Shown here piece after piece: positions 51,962 to 60,167 of a stretch of DNA of 64,000 nucleotides. The stretch comes from Flavobacteriales bacterium. Its GTDB lineage: Bacteria > Bacteroidota > Bacteroidia > Flavobacteriales_F > PHOS-HE28. Numbering within the stretch: the first letter of the stretch is position 1; each line of letters starts with the position of its first letter. Below the pieces are notes generated by a model that saw only the letters and a program-made list of their open reading frames with translations, searched no databases and was not told the origin of the DNA. The stretch spans positions 62,001 to 126,000 of the forward strand of contig JAIOIH010000049.1 in the NCBI GenBank assembly GCA_019912395.1, given 5' to 3'. The position numbers and the translations under genes were made by a program.

Positions 51962-52986
51962 GCATGCCCAAGGTCTTGCTGATCTATACTGGCGGTACCA
52001 TCGGCATGGTCGCCGACCCGCGCAGCGGCACGCTCCAAGCCATGGACCTGGACCACTTGGAGGAACAGGTGCCGGAGCTTGTGCGAATGGGCATCACCTT
52101 GGAAACGGTCTCCTTTGGCACCCCCATTGACAGTAGCGACATGCGACCGGACCAGTGGGTACGCATCGCGCGCACCATCGGCCAGCGCTATGCGGAATTC
52201 GACGGCTTCGTGGTGTTGCACGGCAGCGACACCATGGCGTACACGGCCAGCGCATTGAGCTTCCTGCTGGAGAACCTGGCAAAGCCCGTGATCCTTACCG
52301 GGAGCCAATTACCGTTGGGCACCATCCGAACGGACGGCAAGGAGAACCTGCTCACGGCCATCGAGATCGCCGCAGCCAAGGAGAATGGCAAACCGATCGT
52401 GGCCGAAGTGGCGATCTATTTCGAGTACAGCCTCTATCGTGGTAACCGCACGGTGAAGGTGCATGCGGAGCGTTTCGAGGCGTTCCGTTCGCCCAACTGG
52501 CCCGTGCTGGCCGAGGCCGGCGTCCACATCCGCTACGATCGGACCGCGTTGCTTCCCATGCGCACCGCTCAGCTCCGGGTGCATGCGCACATGGACGATC
52601 GCGTGGGCGTGATCCGATTGTTCCCCGGCATCCGGGCATCCTGGGTTCAGGCGTTGTTGAACACGCCCGAACTGAATGCTGCTGTGATCACCACGTTCGG
52701 AAGCGGCAATGGCCCCACCGATGAAGAGTTCCTGCATGTGCTTCGCGAAGCGCGCAAGCGCGGCATCGTGCTGGTGAACATCACCCAATGTGTTGGAGGC
52801 CGCGTGGAGCAGGGCCGATACCAGACCAGCCAGGCCTTTGCGGAAATGGGCGTGGTAAGCGGGCACGACATGACCACGGAGGCGGCGATCACGAAGCTGA
52901 TGTTCCTGTTCGGGCAGGGCCTGGGCACTGAAGACGTGATGCGACGCATGGACGAGGAGCTTTCCGGGGAGATGCAAAAGCAGTGA
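51958..52986 (+). CDS. Type I L-asparaginase
   Basis: 342 residues from ATG 51958 overlapping the tatD stop; the earlier open frame is inside tatD. The two catalytic threonine motifs are TGGTIGMVADPRSG near the N-terminus and VVLHGSDTMAYTASALSFLLENLAKPVILTGSQLPLG. It converts asparagine to aspartate and ammonia. The tatD-ansA pair is likely co-transcribed. The tRNA-Ser gene begins 50 bases after its stop. Confidence 0.92.
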   Translation: MSMPKVLLIYTGGTIGMVADPRSGTLQAMDLDHLEEQVPELVRMGITLETVSFGTPIDSSDMRPDQWVRIARTIGQRYAEFDGFVVLHGSDTMAYTASALSFLLENLAKPVILTGSQLPLGTIRTDGKENLLTAIEIAAAKENGKPIVAEVAIYFEYSLYRGNRTVKVHAERFEAFRSPNWPVLAEAGVHIRYDRTALLPMRTAQLRVHAHMDDRVGVIRLFPGIRASWVQALLNTPELNAAVITTFGSGNGPTDEEFLHVLREARKRGIVLVNITQCVGGRVEQGRYQTSQAFAEMGVVSGHDMTTEAAITKLMFLFGQGLGTEDVMRRMDEELSGEMQKQ

Positions 52987-53000
52987 GGCCGGTCAATTGT

Positions 53001-53008
53001 TACATTCG
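53001..53008 (+). promoter_or_regulatory. -7 element upstream of tRNA-Ser
   Basis: TACATTCG fits TAnnTTCG and ends 28 bases before the tRNA. No good -33 is seen. Confidence 0.35.
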
Positions 53009-53036
53009 CGGCCCGTATTCCCGGATACGGAGTAAT

Positions 53037-53124
53037 GGAGAAGTGGCCGAGTGGTTTAAGGCGCACGCCTGGAAAGTGTGTTTACTGAAAGGTAACGGGG
53101 GTTCGAATCCCTCCTTCTCCGCCA
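53037..53124 (+). tRNA. tRNA-Ser, anticodon GGA
   Basis: The acceptor stem is GGAGAAG (53037-53043) with CTTCTCC (53114-53120), discriminator G and an encoded CCA at 53122-53124. The D arm is GCC...GGC, the anticodon stem CACGC/GTGTG with loop CTGGAAA, so the anticodon GGA is 53071-53073 and reads TCC/TCT serine codons. A long variable arm (GTTTACTGAAAGGTAAC) marks a class II tRNA, as expected for serine. The T stem (53097-53101 with 53109-53113) holds TTCGAAT. Confidence 0.95.
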
Positions 53125-53144
53125 ACGCTGCCCGTGCAGCGGGC

Positions 53145-53204
53145 GGTCCCAAGCAAAAAGTTGGTGCGGAGCTTGCTCCAAGCACCAACTTATTGCTTGG
53201 GACC
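53145..53204. repeat. Large hairpin downstream of tRNA-Ser
   Basis: The 23-base arms 53145-53167 (GGTCCCAAGCAAAAAGTTGG...) and 53182-53204 pair with a single mismatch, and inside them GGAGC/GCTCC (53168-53172, 53175-53179) forms a further stem round a TT loop. It would make one long structured RNA if transcribed with the tRNA. Confidence 0.85.
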
Positions 53205-53405
53205 AAAGGCCGCGCAGCGGCCGCAGCGTTGAAGCCACCCCCTCCGGGAACGCGCGCCTCGCGCAATCCCTCCTTCTCCCTCTCGCTCACCCTTACGGCT
53301 GCGGAGCTTGCTCCAAGCACCAACTTTTTGCTTGGGACCAAAGGCCGCGCAGCGGCCGCAGCGTTGAAGCCACCCCCTCCGGGAATGCGCGCCTCGCGCA
53401 ATCCC
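53166..53405. repeat. Two 105-bp direct repeats, period 135 bp
   Basis: 53166-53270 and 53301-53405 match at all but two positions. Each begins GCGGAGCTTGCTCCAAGCAC, includes GGCCGCGCAGCGGCC (a short palindrome), and ends with a hairpin GGGAAxGCGCGCCTCGCGCAATCCC-type sequence. A 30-base spacer separates them. Confidence 0.9.
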
Positions 53406-53423
53406 TTTTCCCTTTTCCCTTTT
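53403..53423. repeat. Short tandem repeat CCCTTTT x3
   Basis: Three perfect tandem copies of the heptamer CCCTTTT directly after the second 105-bp repeat. Confidence 0.9.
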
Positions 53424-53489
53424 CTGGACCACGCTTGCTTGGAGAAGCGGCGTTCGTCTTGCCTGCGGGACCCGCGTAGCAGGTCGCCG

Positions 53490-53541
53490 ATCGAAGCCCC
53501 CCCTTCCGGGAAAGCGCGCTTCGCGCGATCCCTCCTTCTCC
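53490..53541. repeat. Third, degenerate repeat copy ending in tRNA 3' sequence
   Basis: The section GAAGCC...TTCCGGGAAAGCGCGC...TCGCGCGATCCC follows the 3' half of the 105-bp repeats with several changes, and ends ATCCCTCCTTCTCC (53528-53541), the same as the tRNA 3' end at 53107-53120. Confidence 0.75.
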
Positions 53542-53650
53542 CAACCTTTCCCGCACTTCAGTCTTATCGCTGAAATTTCTCCTCTGTACTGCGGAAGATC
53601 GCCTTTCACGCCAACCCCCACCATTTCCGTAAATTCGCGGCCCTGTTCAC

Positions 53651-54637
53651 ATGCCCCGCATCGGTCCCATAGAACTCCCGGAATTCCCGTTGCTCCTCGC
53701 TCCCATGGAGGACGTGAGCGATCCGCCGTTCCGTGCGCTCTGCAAAAAGCACGGCGCGGACCTGATGTACACGGAGTTCATCAGTAGCGAGGCGTTGATC
53801 CGGCAAGCGGCCAAGGGCTTGAAGAAACTGGATATCTTCCCGGAGGAACGACCGGTGGGCATCCAGCTTTTCGGCGGTAGTGAGGATGCCATGGAGGAGG
53901 CTGCCCGAATCGCGGAACAAGCCGGACCGGAATTGATCGACATCAACTACGGTTGCCCGGTGAACAAGGTAGTGAACAAGGGCGCGGGTGCCTGCTTGCT
54001 GCAGGACGTGGACAAGATGGTGCGCCTCACCGAAAAGGTGGTGAAGGCCGTGAAGCTGCCCGTGACGGTGAAGACGCGCCTTGGCTGGAACGATCACACC
54101 AAGAACATCATGGAGGTGGCCGAGAGGTTGCAGGATATCGGTATCCAAGCGCTAAGCATCCATGGCCGCACACGTGCCCAACTTTACCGGGGTCCGGCGG
54201 ACTGGACCTTGATCGGAGAGGTGAAGAACAACCCGCGCATCCACATCCCCATCTTCGGCAACGGCGACATCGACAGTCCGGAGAAGGCGCTGGAATACAG
54301 GAACCGCTATGGCGTGGACGGCCTGATGATCGGTCGTGCCAGTATCGGACAACCGTGGATCTTCAACCAGATCAAACACTACTTCGCAACGGGAGAACAC
54401 TTGGCACCACCTACCCTGAACGACCGCGTGGACGCCGCGCGGGAGCACTTCGAGCGCAGCCTCCTCTGGAAAGGCGAGCACGAGGGCGTGGTGGAAATGC
54501 GGCGGCACTATTCCAACTACTTCAGGGGCATGCCCCATTTCAAGGAACACCGCATGAAGCTGGTGACTGAGCGGGACCCGCGGATCGTGCTGGAGCTGCT
54601 GGAAGCCGTGCGGGAGCTGCGCGCATTGGCGGCTTAA
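53651..54637 (+). CDS. dusB: tRNA-dihydrouridine synthase B
   Basis: 328 residues. A TIM-barrel flavoenzyme with LLLAPMEDVSDPPFRALCKKHGADLMYTEF, the catalytic cysteine in DINYGCPVNKVVNKGAGACLL, VTVKTRLGWNDHTKNIMEVA, IHGRTRAQLYRGPADWTLIGEVK and GDIDSPEKALEY, then GLMIGRASIGQPWIFNQIKHYF. It reduces uridine in the tRNA D loop. Length and motif order match DusB. Sits after the tRNA-Ser repeat array. Confidence 0.94.
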   Translation: MPRIGPIELPEFPLLLAPMEDVSDPPFRALCKKHGADLMYTEFISSEALIRQAAKGLKKLDIFPEERPVGIQLFGGSEDAMEEAARIAEQAGPELIDINYGCPVNKVVNKGAGACLLQDVDKMVRLTEKVVKAVKLPVTVKTRLGWNDHTKNIMEVAERLQDIGIQALSIHGRTRAQLYRGPADWTLIGEVKNNPRIHIPIFGNGDIDSPEKALEYRNRYGVDGLMIGRASIGQPWIFNQIKHYFATGEHLAPPTLNDRVDAAREHFERSLLWKGEHEGVVEMRRHYSNYFRGMPHFKEHRMKLVTERDPRIVLELLEAVRELRALAA

Positions 54638-55040
54638 GGGCGGAGGGGATCCCTTGGTCCAATTTACGGGCTATTGACCATCGGCCTTCACAGCGAGGCA
54701 CTCCCGCATCGCGGAAATGACCGAATGAGCCGTGCAAGGATCTTGACGGTGTTCCGCCGTGTAGCATTCATGGCATATGCTGAGAATGTGAGCGGAGGTC
54801 GGACCCTTGGCAGATACCTCAAGACCCGTTGAAGCACCAGGCGAAGAACTGTCGACCGGCCATGAAAAGGGAAGAAGGGACACGATGCTGGATCACTGCT
54901 CCGCGGTAATGACGACCATCTTGCGGAAGGACCCACCGGCGGGGAACGAGGATGAAAAGGGGAGCATGCTCCCCCCATCGCCACCCGTATTGGGCGGAAA
55001 AGAGGCCGGGGCAGCGAGCGAAGAGGATCTGTACAGGCAC
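54638..55040. other. Intergenic region between dusB and a T9SS-cargo gene
   Basis: 403 bp between convergent genes. I see no recognisable gene, RNA or promoter. The open frames on both strands have no features and are best treated as chance in GC-rich DNA. Confidence 0.5.
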
Positions 55041-55805
55041 TTAGCGCACCACCACCAAGCGCTTGGTAGCCAATGGCTTGCCGTTGCGCTCAAGCACGGC
55101 GAACCAAACACCGCTGGTTAGGTCGCCGTCACGGATCACCACCTTGCCTTGTGCTGCGCCAATGGCACGGACCAGCTTGCGCTCGCCGAGCATGTTGTAG
55201 ATCGCCAAACGTGTTCCGGTGGATGCGTTCGCCAGTTCATAGTTGAAGGTGATGTTGCCACCGATCGAGGGGTTGGGGAATGCCTCGAAATCCAGCACTG
55301 GCGAAGTAACCTCTTGGATACCAACGGACAACGCGGAGAAATGAAGATCCACCCAGGTGCTGTCATTGGGGCTGTCCACGTCATACCACACATAGCGGAA
55401 CGAGGCCTCACCGGAGATCGCCATCGGCATGTAGTAGCCGTGAAAGCCGTTCACGGTCTGCCCATTATCAACGTAGATCGGGTCCAGGGAGGTCCAAGCG
55501 GGCCTGGCTCCTGCATAAATTGCGTCATAGCACAGGTCCCAGCAGAAGTAGTTCTTCGTGCCGGTAGGCACGGAAAGCTCATATCGCTTCACATTGATGG
55601 TACGCCCGCTGCCGGAAACATTCTCTGCGTTAAAGCCTATGCCGAGCACTTGGGTCGTATCCGCCATGAGTGGCTCGCTGATGATGACCGTGGTACCGTT
55701 CACAGGTTGGCCATCCCCATCCGTGATGCTGACGATCTGGGCTTGTGCAACGCCCATGGTGGCAAGGGAGAGGAGGAAGAGGGCAACGGTGTACGTGTGT
55801 TTCAT
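55041..55805 (-). CDS. T9SS-sorted secreted protein with C-terminal sorting domain
   Basis: 254 residues from ATG 55805 (signal peptide MKHTYTVALFLLSLATMGVAQAQ). A beta-sandwich-like region (IVSITDGDGQPVNGTTVIISEP to WVDLHFSALS) with paired cysteines in NYFCWDLCYDAIY is followed by a type A sorting domain (PVLDFEAFPNPSIGGNITFNYEL, LAIYNMLGERKLV, SGVWFAVLERNGK). The function of the domain in front is not recognised. The TATCTTTG -7 element at 55845-55852 on the minus strand lies 39 bases upstream. Divergent from the next T9SS gene. Confidence 0.82.
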   Translation of the reverse strand: MKHTYTVALFLLSLATMGVAQAQIVSITDGDGQPVNGTTVIISEPLMADTTQVLGIGFNAENVSGSGRTINVKRYELSVPTGTKNYFCWDLCYDAIYAGARPAWTSLDPIYVDNGQTVNGFHGYYMPMAISGEASFRYVWYDVDSPNDSTWVDLHFSALSVGIQEVTSPVLDFEAFPNPSIGGNITFNYELANASTGTRLAIYNMLGERKLVRAIGAAQGKVVIRDGDLTSGVWFAVLERNGKPLATKRLVVVR

Positions 55806-55990
55806 GCTTAATGTCGGTTTGCAACAGGTGTGCGGCTTCACTTGCAAAGATAGGCCCAATGATCATCGCTGTGCCGGTATGCGCGTATGCCGTCGCTCGA
55901 ATAAGATCCCAACCATTGGCCTGAGTAGGTTGAGCGGTTACAACCGACAGCCAATAGCTTCGCTCCTCGATCCACTCAAACCCAAGATAC

Positions 55991-57721
55991 ATGAAGAAGC
56001 TCCTACTCATTTCCGCCTTGGCCCTGTTCGCGGGCGGCACCACCATGGCACAATGTCCCTCCGGCGAGGTACCCGTGACCGTGTCCATATCCACCGATGC
56101 ATATGGCACCGAAACCACATGGACATTGACCGGCCCTGGCGGCTCTCCTTCCTATAGCAGTGGGGGTCCCTACACCAACCACGGTTCCGCAGGGGCATAC
56201 CCGCAAACACCGGTCACCGTCTGCATCCCGTTGGGTTCTTCCGTAACGTTCACCATTACCGATTCATACGGCGATGGTATGTGCTGTAGTTATGGCGAAG
56301 GGTACTATGAAGTGGCCATGAACGGTTGCACTGTAGTTGCCACCGGCGGTGAGTTCAATGCGTCGGAAACCAGTACGTTCACCACTGCGCTCCAGATCCC
56401 TCTTGACCTTGAACTCGTTTCGATCAACTTGATGGATGTCGCCCTGGCAGGTAACACCAATATTGCCGGGCAGGTCAAGAACAATGGCAGCACGGACATC
56501 ACCTCGTACGACATCAACTACAGCGTTGACGGAGGTGCCTTGGTGACCCAGTCGATGACCAATACCATACCGTCCTGCGGCACCTACAACTTCACCCACA
56601 ATACACCATGGGATGGCGCTGCAGGGTATCATACCGTGGTGGTCTCGGTGAGCAATGTGAACGGAGGATCCGCTGATGACAACCCCGCCAACGACTCGAA
56701 GTCGATCAACACTTCGATGGCCACCCAAGCAGTTCCGCGTGTGTCCATGGTCGAGGAGTTCGGTAGTTCCACCTGCCCCCCCTGCTTTCCCTTTGCCGAA
56801 AACTTCACCCCGGCGCTTGAGAACTTCAATACGAATACGCCTGGGGCCAGTGTGGCTGCCGTGGAATACCACATGAACTGGCCTGCACCGGGGAATGACC
56901 GCAGCTACAATCCGGACGGCAATACCCGTCGCGGCTTTTATGGTGTCTCCGGTATTCCTTCCCCGTGGTTGGATGGACGCGAAATGAACGGTTACTCGAC
57001 CGCTAGCCTCATTGCGGACATCAATTCCGCTCTGGCCGTGCCAGCGTTCATTGACTTGGATGTCACCACCACACTGGTCGGAAATCATATTACGGTGAAC
57101 GCCGTTGTAACACCCCACTTCGACGTTCCCTCCGGCTACAAGCTCCACATCGTCATCACCGAGGATCTCTATACGGGCTCCACGACCGTCGCCGGGTACA
57201 ACCCCTACGATTTTCATCATACGATGCGGAAGATGCTACCCAACGGCAACGGCACCACCTTGGCGTCCTTTGTGGACGGTCAACCGCAGACCATCACCCA
57301 GTCATATACCCTGGTCTCGGGCAATCCGCAGCAAGGCAACTACGAACTTTGGGGGGATGTCAGCGGCGTGACCGTGGTGGCCTTCGTTCAAAAAACAGCC
57401 ACCAAGCAGATCTTTCAGGGTGCCGTTGCAACGCTTGCCACCGATGTGAACGAACTTGACCAGAACAACGACCTGTTGGGCGTTTGGCCGAATCCCACCA
57501 CGGGCATGGTCAGCATGCGCTACGGCAAGGCGACCACCGGTTCCGCACAGGTGGAAGTGTTCAACGTGCTCGGTGAGCGCGTCATGAACCTCAGCCGCAA
57601 CTTCACCTCCACAGGCCAGACACAAACCCTCGACATGAGCGGCTTGGAGAGCGGCATGTACATGATCAGCGTGACCGCGGACGGTGTTCGTTCCACCGGT
57701 CGCGTCACCGTGAACAAATAA
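55991..57721 (+). CDS. Omp28/thioredoxin-fold T9SS-sorted protein
   Basis: 576 residues. Signal peptide (MKKLLLISALALFAGGTTMAQ), then a domain with DSYGDGMCCSYGEGYYEVAMNGCTVVATGG, then a CARDB-like stretch (LELVSINLMDVALAGNTNIAGQVKNNGSTDI). Next comes an Omp28-type thioredoxin-like part with VEEFGSSTCPPCFPFAENFTPAL, a CPPC motif, and FYGVSGIPSPWLDG; the end is a type A sorting domain (LLGVWPNPTTGMVSMRY, VFNVLGERVMNL, GLESGMYMISVTAD). So a redox-like fold is predicted at the cell surface. A possible promoter is TTG 55930-55932 with TAGCTTCG 55955-55962. A terminator follows at 57743-57782. Confidence 0.8.
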   Translation: MKKLLLISALALFAGGTTMAQCPSGEVPVTVSISTDAYGTETTWTLTGPGGSPSYSSGGPYTNHGSAGAYPQTPVTVCIPLGSSVTFTITDSYGDGMCCSYGEGYYEVAMNGCTVVATGGEFNASETSTFTTALQIPLDLELVSINLMDVALAGNTNIAGQVKNNGSTDITSYDINYSVDGGALVTQSMTNTIPSCGTYNFTHNTPWDGAAGYHTVVVSVSNVNGGSADDNPANDSKSINTSMATQAVPRVSMVEEFGSSTCPPCFPFAENFTPALENFNTNTPGASVAAVEYHMNWPAPGNDRSYNPDGNTRRGFYGVSGIPSPWLDGREMNGYSTASLIADINSALAVPAFIDLDVTTTLVGNHITVNAVVTPHFDVPSGYKLHIVITEDLYTGSTTVAGYNPYDFHHTMRKMLPNGNGTTLASFVDGQPQTITQSYTLVSGNPQQGNYELWGDVSGVTVVAFVQKTATKQIFQGAVATLATDVNELDQNNDLLGVWPNPTTGMVSMRYGKATTGSAQVEVFNVLGERVMNLSRNFTSTGQTQTLDMSGLESGMYMISVTADGVRSTGRVTVNK

Positions 57722-57742
57722 GACCTGTTGCCACCGCCAATG

Positions 57743-57782
57743 AAAAAGGCCGGCGGACCCGTACGGGACCGTCGGCCTTTTC
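57743..57782 (+). terminator. Intrinsic-type terminator after the Omp28/T9SS gene
   Basis: AAAAAGGCCGGCGGACCC (57743-57760), loop GTAC, then GGGACCGTCGGCCTTTT (57765-57781) with two mismatched pairs, ending in a T tract. It lies 22 bases after the stop and separates this gene from tlpA. Confidence 0.75.
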
Positions 57783-57858
57783 CTTGGCCCGGGGTTTGAA
57801 GGAACGGCACCGCCCAAAAGGGACAACCGGACCCACCCACCCGATAAAACACAACAAC

Positions 57859-58350
57859 ATGAAGAAAATCCTTCTTTCCCTCGCCTTTGCACTACCCTTC
57901 ACCCTCACTGCCCAAACCGGTAAACTGCCTGCGGTCACCGTTCAGAACATGAACGGACAGAAGGTGAACACCAGTACGTGGGAGAACAAGGGCAAGCCGA
58001 TGATCATCAATTTTTGGGCGACGTGGTGCGCCCCCTGCAAGCGCGAGCTCAATGCCATCAATGACCTCTATCCGGATTGGCAGAAGGAGACGGGTGTAAA
58101 GCTGATGGCCGTGAGCATCGATGATACCCGCAGCATGAACCGCGTAAAGCCCTACGTGAACGGCCAGGCATGGGACTATGAGATCTTTCTGGACCCCAAT
58201 GGTGACCTGAAGCGCGCATTGAACGTGAACAATATCCCGCACACCTTTCTGGTGGACGGCAAGGGGAACATCGTGTGGCAGCACAACAATTACGAACCCG
58301 GCGACGAGAACGAACTCTACAAGCAGGTGAAAATGCTGGTGGGAAAGTGA
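57859..58350 (+). CDS. TlpA-like exported thioredoxin-family protein
   Basis: 163 residues from ATG 57859 (signal peptide MKKILLSLAFALPFTLTAQ); the frame is open further upstream but the ATG is preferred. The thioredoxin fold has FWATWCAPCKRELNAINDLYPDW with a WCAPC active site, VKLMAVSIDDTRSMNRVKPYV and NIPHTFLVDGKGNIVWQHNNYEPGDE. It reduces or passes electrons to disulfides in the periplasm. It precedes DUF6029 and Omp28 genes and is likely part of that cluster. Confidence 0.88.
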   Translation: MKKILLSLAFALPFTLTAQTGKLPAVTVQNMNGQKVNTSTWENKGKPMIINFWATWCAPCKRELNAINDLYPDWQKETGVKLMAVSIDDTRSMNRVKPYVNGQAWDYEIFLDPNGDLKRALNVNNIPHTFLVDGKGNIVWQHNNYEPGDENELYKQVKMLVGK

Positions 58351-58481
58351 ATTGACCTGGCGGCAAGGGATTACCGTTGCCGGTTGTCCGTTGTCAGGCT
58401 TGGCCGCGATTGCGCAATGGCTCCGATCATTCGCCGATCTTCCACCGTCCCTAACTTCACCACCCCTCCTCCATATTCCAC

Positions 58482-60164
58482 ATGAATTCATCACTATTCG
58501 GCACGCTGCGCACGCTCACCGCAGCTACGGCACTGATAATGGCCCACGCCCTGCTTGCGCAAGGAGGTGGTCAGGTGCATGGCAACTTCAGCATGGACGG
58601 CCAGCTGTACAATGATGATGAACAGATCGGCGCGGTGAAGCCCCCGGCGGACTTCGGGCTCAACGCATGGACCAATCTCAACTACCGGAGCGGGAATTTC
58701 GAGGCGGGCATGCGGTTCGAAAGCTATGAACCCGCGCTATTGGGCTACCCTGCGGGTGCAGCCTATAAAGGTACCGGCATCGGTTACCGCTATGCCACTT
58801 TTCGCAAGGACGGACTGGAAGTGACCGCAGGGAACTTCTATGAGCAATTCGGGCAGGGCCTGGCTTTCCGCACATACGAGGAACGCTCCTTGGGCGTGGA
58901 CAATGCCATGGACGGCGTACGGGTGAAGTTCAGCCCGGATACCGGGATCTACCTCAAGGGCATCATCGGAACCCAGCGCTTGGCCTTCGATAAGGGAGCC
59001 ATCCAAGGCGTGGGCATCGTGCGCGGTATCGATGCCGAGATCTCCTTGGTGGAAGCCTTCCCGCGTTTTTTCCCGGATCTCGCTGCGAAGGGGAACAACC
59101 TCACCGTGGGCGGATCCTTCGTCAGCAAGTTCCAACCCGACCAGGACCCCTTGCTGGTACTGCCGGAGAACGTGGGCACATGGGCGGCCCGGGCACATTA
59201 CACCACGGCCAAGTGGGACCTGTACAGCGAATACGCCTACAAGATCAATGACCCGAACGGTAGCAATAATGAGATCTACAAACCGGGCCAAGCGCTCATG
59301 GTCAACGCCACCTACAGCGTTCGTGGTCTGGGCATCAACGCCGGTGCGCACACCTATGACAACATGGTGTACCAGAGCGACCGTGGGGCACCCACCTTGT
59401 TCGATCTGAACATCAACTATCTGCCCACCCTGGCCAAGCAGCACAGCTACAACTTGCCCGCCACGCTGTACCCCTATGCCACACAGCCCAACGGAGAGGT
59501 TGCTTACCAAGGTGAAGTGTTCTACAAGTTCAAGCGGGGGAGCAAACTGGGCGGTAAGTACGGCACCAAGATCACATTGAACTGGAGTGGTGCATGGAGC
59601 TTGGACAGTACGGCCATTCCCAATGATACGGTGCATTATACCGGTTATCGCACCAACTTCTTCGCCATGGGCGAGCGCCAATATTTCAGCGACTTCAATG
59701 TGGAGCTGCGCAAGAAGTTCAGCGCGGACTGGGAGCTGGCCCTGACCTACTTGAACCTGGTCTACGATATTGAAACCGTGCAGGGCAAAGCCGGGCAACC
59801 CGTGGTGTATGCGAACATGTTCATCCTGGAAGGGCTGCACAACTTCAATGACCGCAACTCGGTCCGTTTCGAACTGCAGCAGCTCAGCACCAAACAGGAC
59901 CATGGCGACTGGGCAACGGCCTTGGCCGAGTTCACCTTCAGCCCGCATTGGTTCGTGGCGATAATGGACCAATACAACTATGGCGGTTCCCTGGACGTGG
60001 AGCAGATCCATTACCCCATCGGTACCTTTGGATACATCCGGGGCGGATCCCGTTTTTCGTTCAGCTATGGACGGCAGAGGGCGGGTATCTTCTGCGTGGG
60101 CGGGGTGTGCAGGGTGGTGCCCGCCGCCAATGGTCTTACCGCTTCCATCACCACAACATTCTGA
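58482..60164 (+). CDS. DUF6029 family outer-membrane-type protein
   Basis: 560 residues with a signal peptide (MNSSLFGTLRTLTAATALIMAHALLAQ). The body has a long series of amphipathic strands with aromatic girdles (FGLNAWTNLNYRSGNFEAGMRF, YRYATFRKDGLEVTAGNFYEQFGQGLAFRTYEERSLGVDNAMDGVRV, and the C-terminal FSFSYGRQRAGIFCVGGVCRVVPAANGLTASITTTF), as in beta-barrel proteins. The pattern NFYEQFGQGLAFRTYEERSLGVDNA is, by recall, the hallmark of DUF6029. Function unknown. Follows tlpA and precedes the Omp28 lipoprotein by three bases. Confidence 0.8.
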   Translation: MNSSLFGTLRTLTAATALIMAHALLAQGGGQVHGNFSMDGQLYNDDEQIGAVKPPADFGLNAWTNLNYRSGNFEAGMRFESYEPALLGYPAGAAYKGTGIGYRYATFRKDGLEVTAGNFYEQFGQGLAFRTYEERSLGVDNAMDGVRVKFSPDTGIYLKGIIGTQRLAFDKGAIQGVGIVRGIDAEISLVEAFPRFFPDLAAKGNNLTVGGSFVSKFQPDQDPLLVLPENVGTWAARAHYTTAKWDLYSEYAYKINDPNGSNNEIYKPGQALMVNATYSVRGLGINAGAHTYDNMVYQSDRGAPTLFDLNINYLPTLAKQHSYNLPATLYPYATQPNGEVAYQGEVFYKFKRGSKLGGKYGTKITLNWSGAWSLDSTAIPNDTVHYTGYRTNFFAMGERQYFSDFNVELRKKFSADWELALTYLNLVYDIETVQGKAGQPVVYANMFILEGLHNFNDRNSVRFELQQLSTKQDHGDWATALAEFTFSPHWFVAIMDQYNYGGSLDVEQIHYPIGTFGYIRGGSRFSFSYGRQRAGIFCVGGVCRVVPAANGLTASITTTF

Positions 60165-60167
60165 GCC

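Larger units (their letters stand above)
53125..53650. other. Noncoding repeat array downstream of tRNA-Ser
   Basis: This 526-bp stretch has no credible gene; ORFs across it are built from the repeats. It consists of hairpins, two 105-bp near-identical direct repeats, a third degraded copy, a CCCTTTT run, and repeated copies of the tRNA 3' end. Its last part contains a TAAATTCG element (53630-53637) just before dusB, probably its promoter. Confidence 0.8.

Noticed and set aside
53000-53401. Minus-strand ORF of 133 codons across the tRNA-Ser and its repeats
   Set aside because: It is antisense to a convincing tRNA and its translated repeats (PGGGGFNAAAAARPLVPS twice) are a by-product of the 105-bp DNA repeats.
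53125-53545. CRISPR array interpretation of the repeats after tRNA-Ser
   Set aside because: Only two full repeats of 105 bp with one 30-bp spacer plus a decayed third; no cas genes and no regular short repeats.
54688-55121. Short ORFs in the gap after dusB
   Set aside because: No start context, no recognisable sequence, inconsistent with flanking convergent gene ends.
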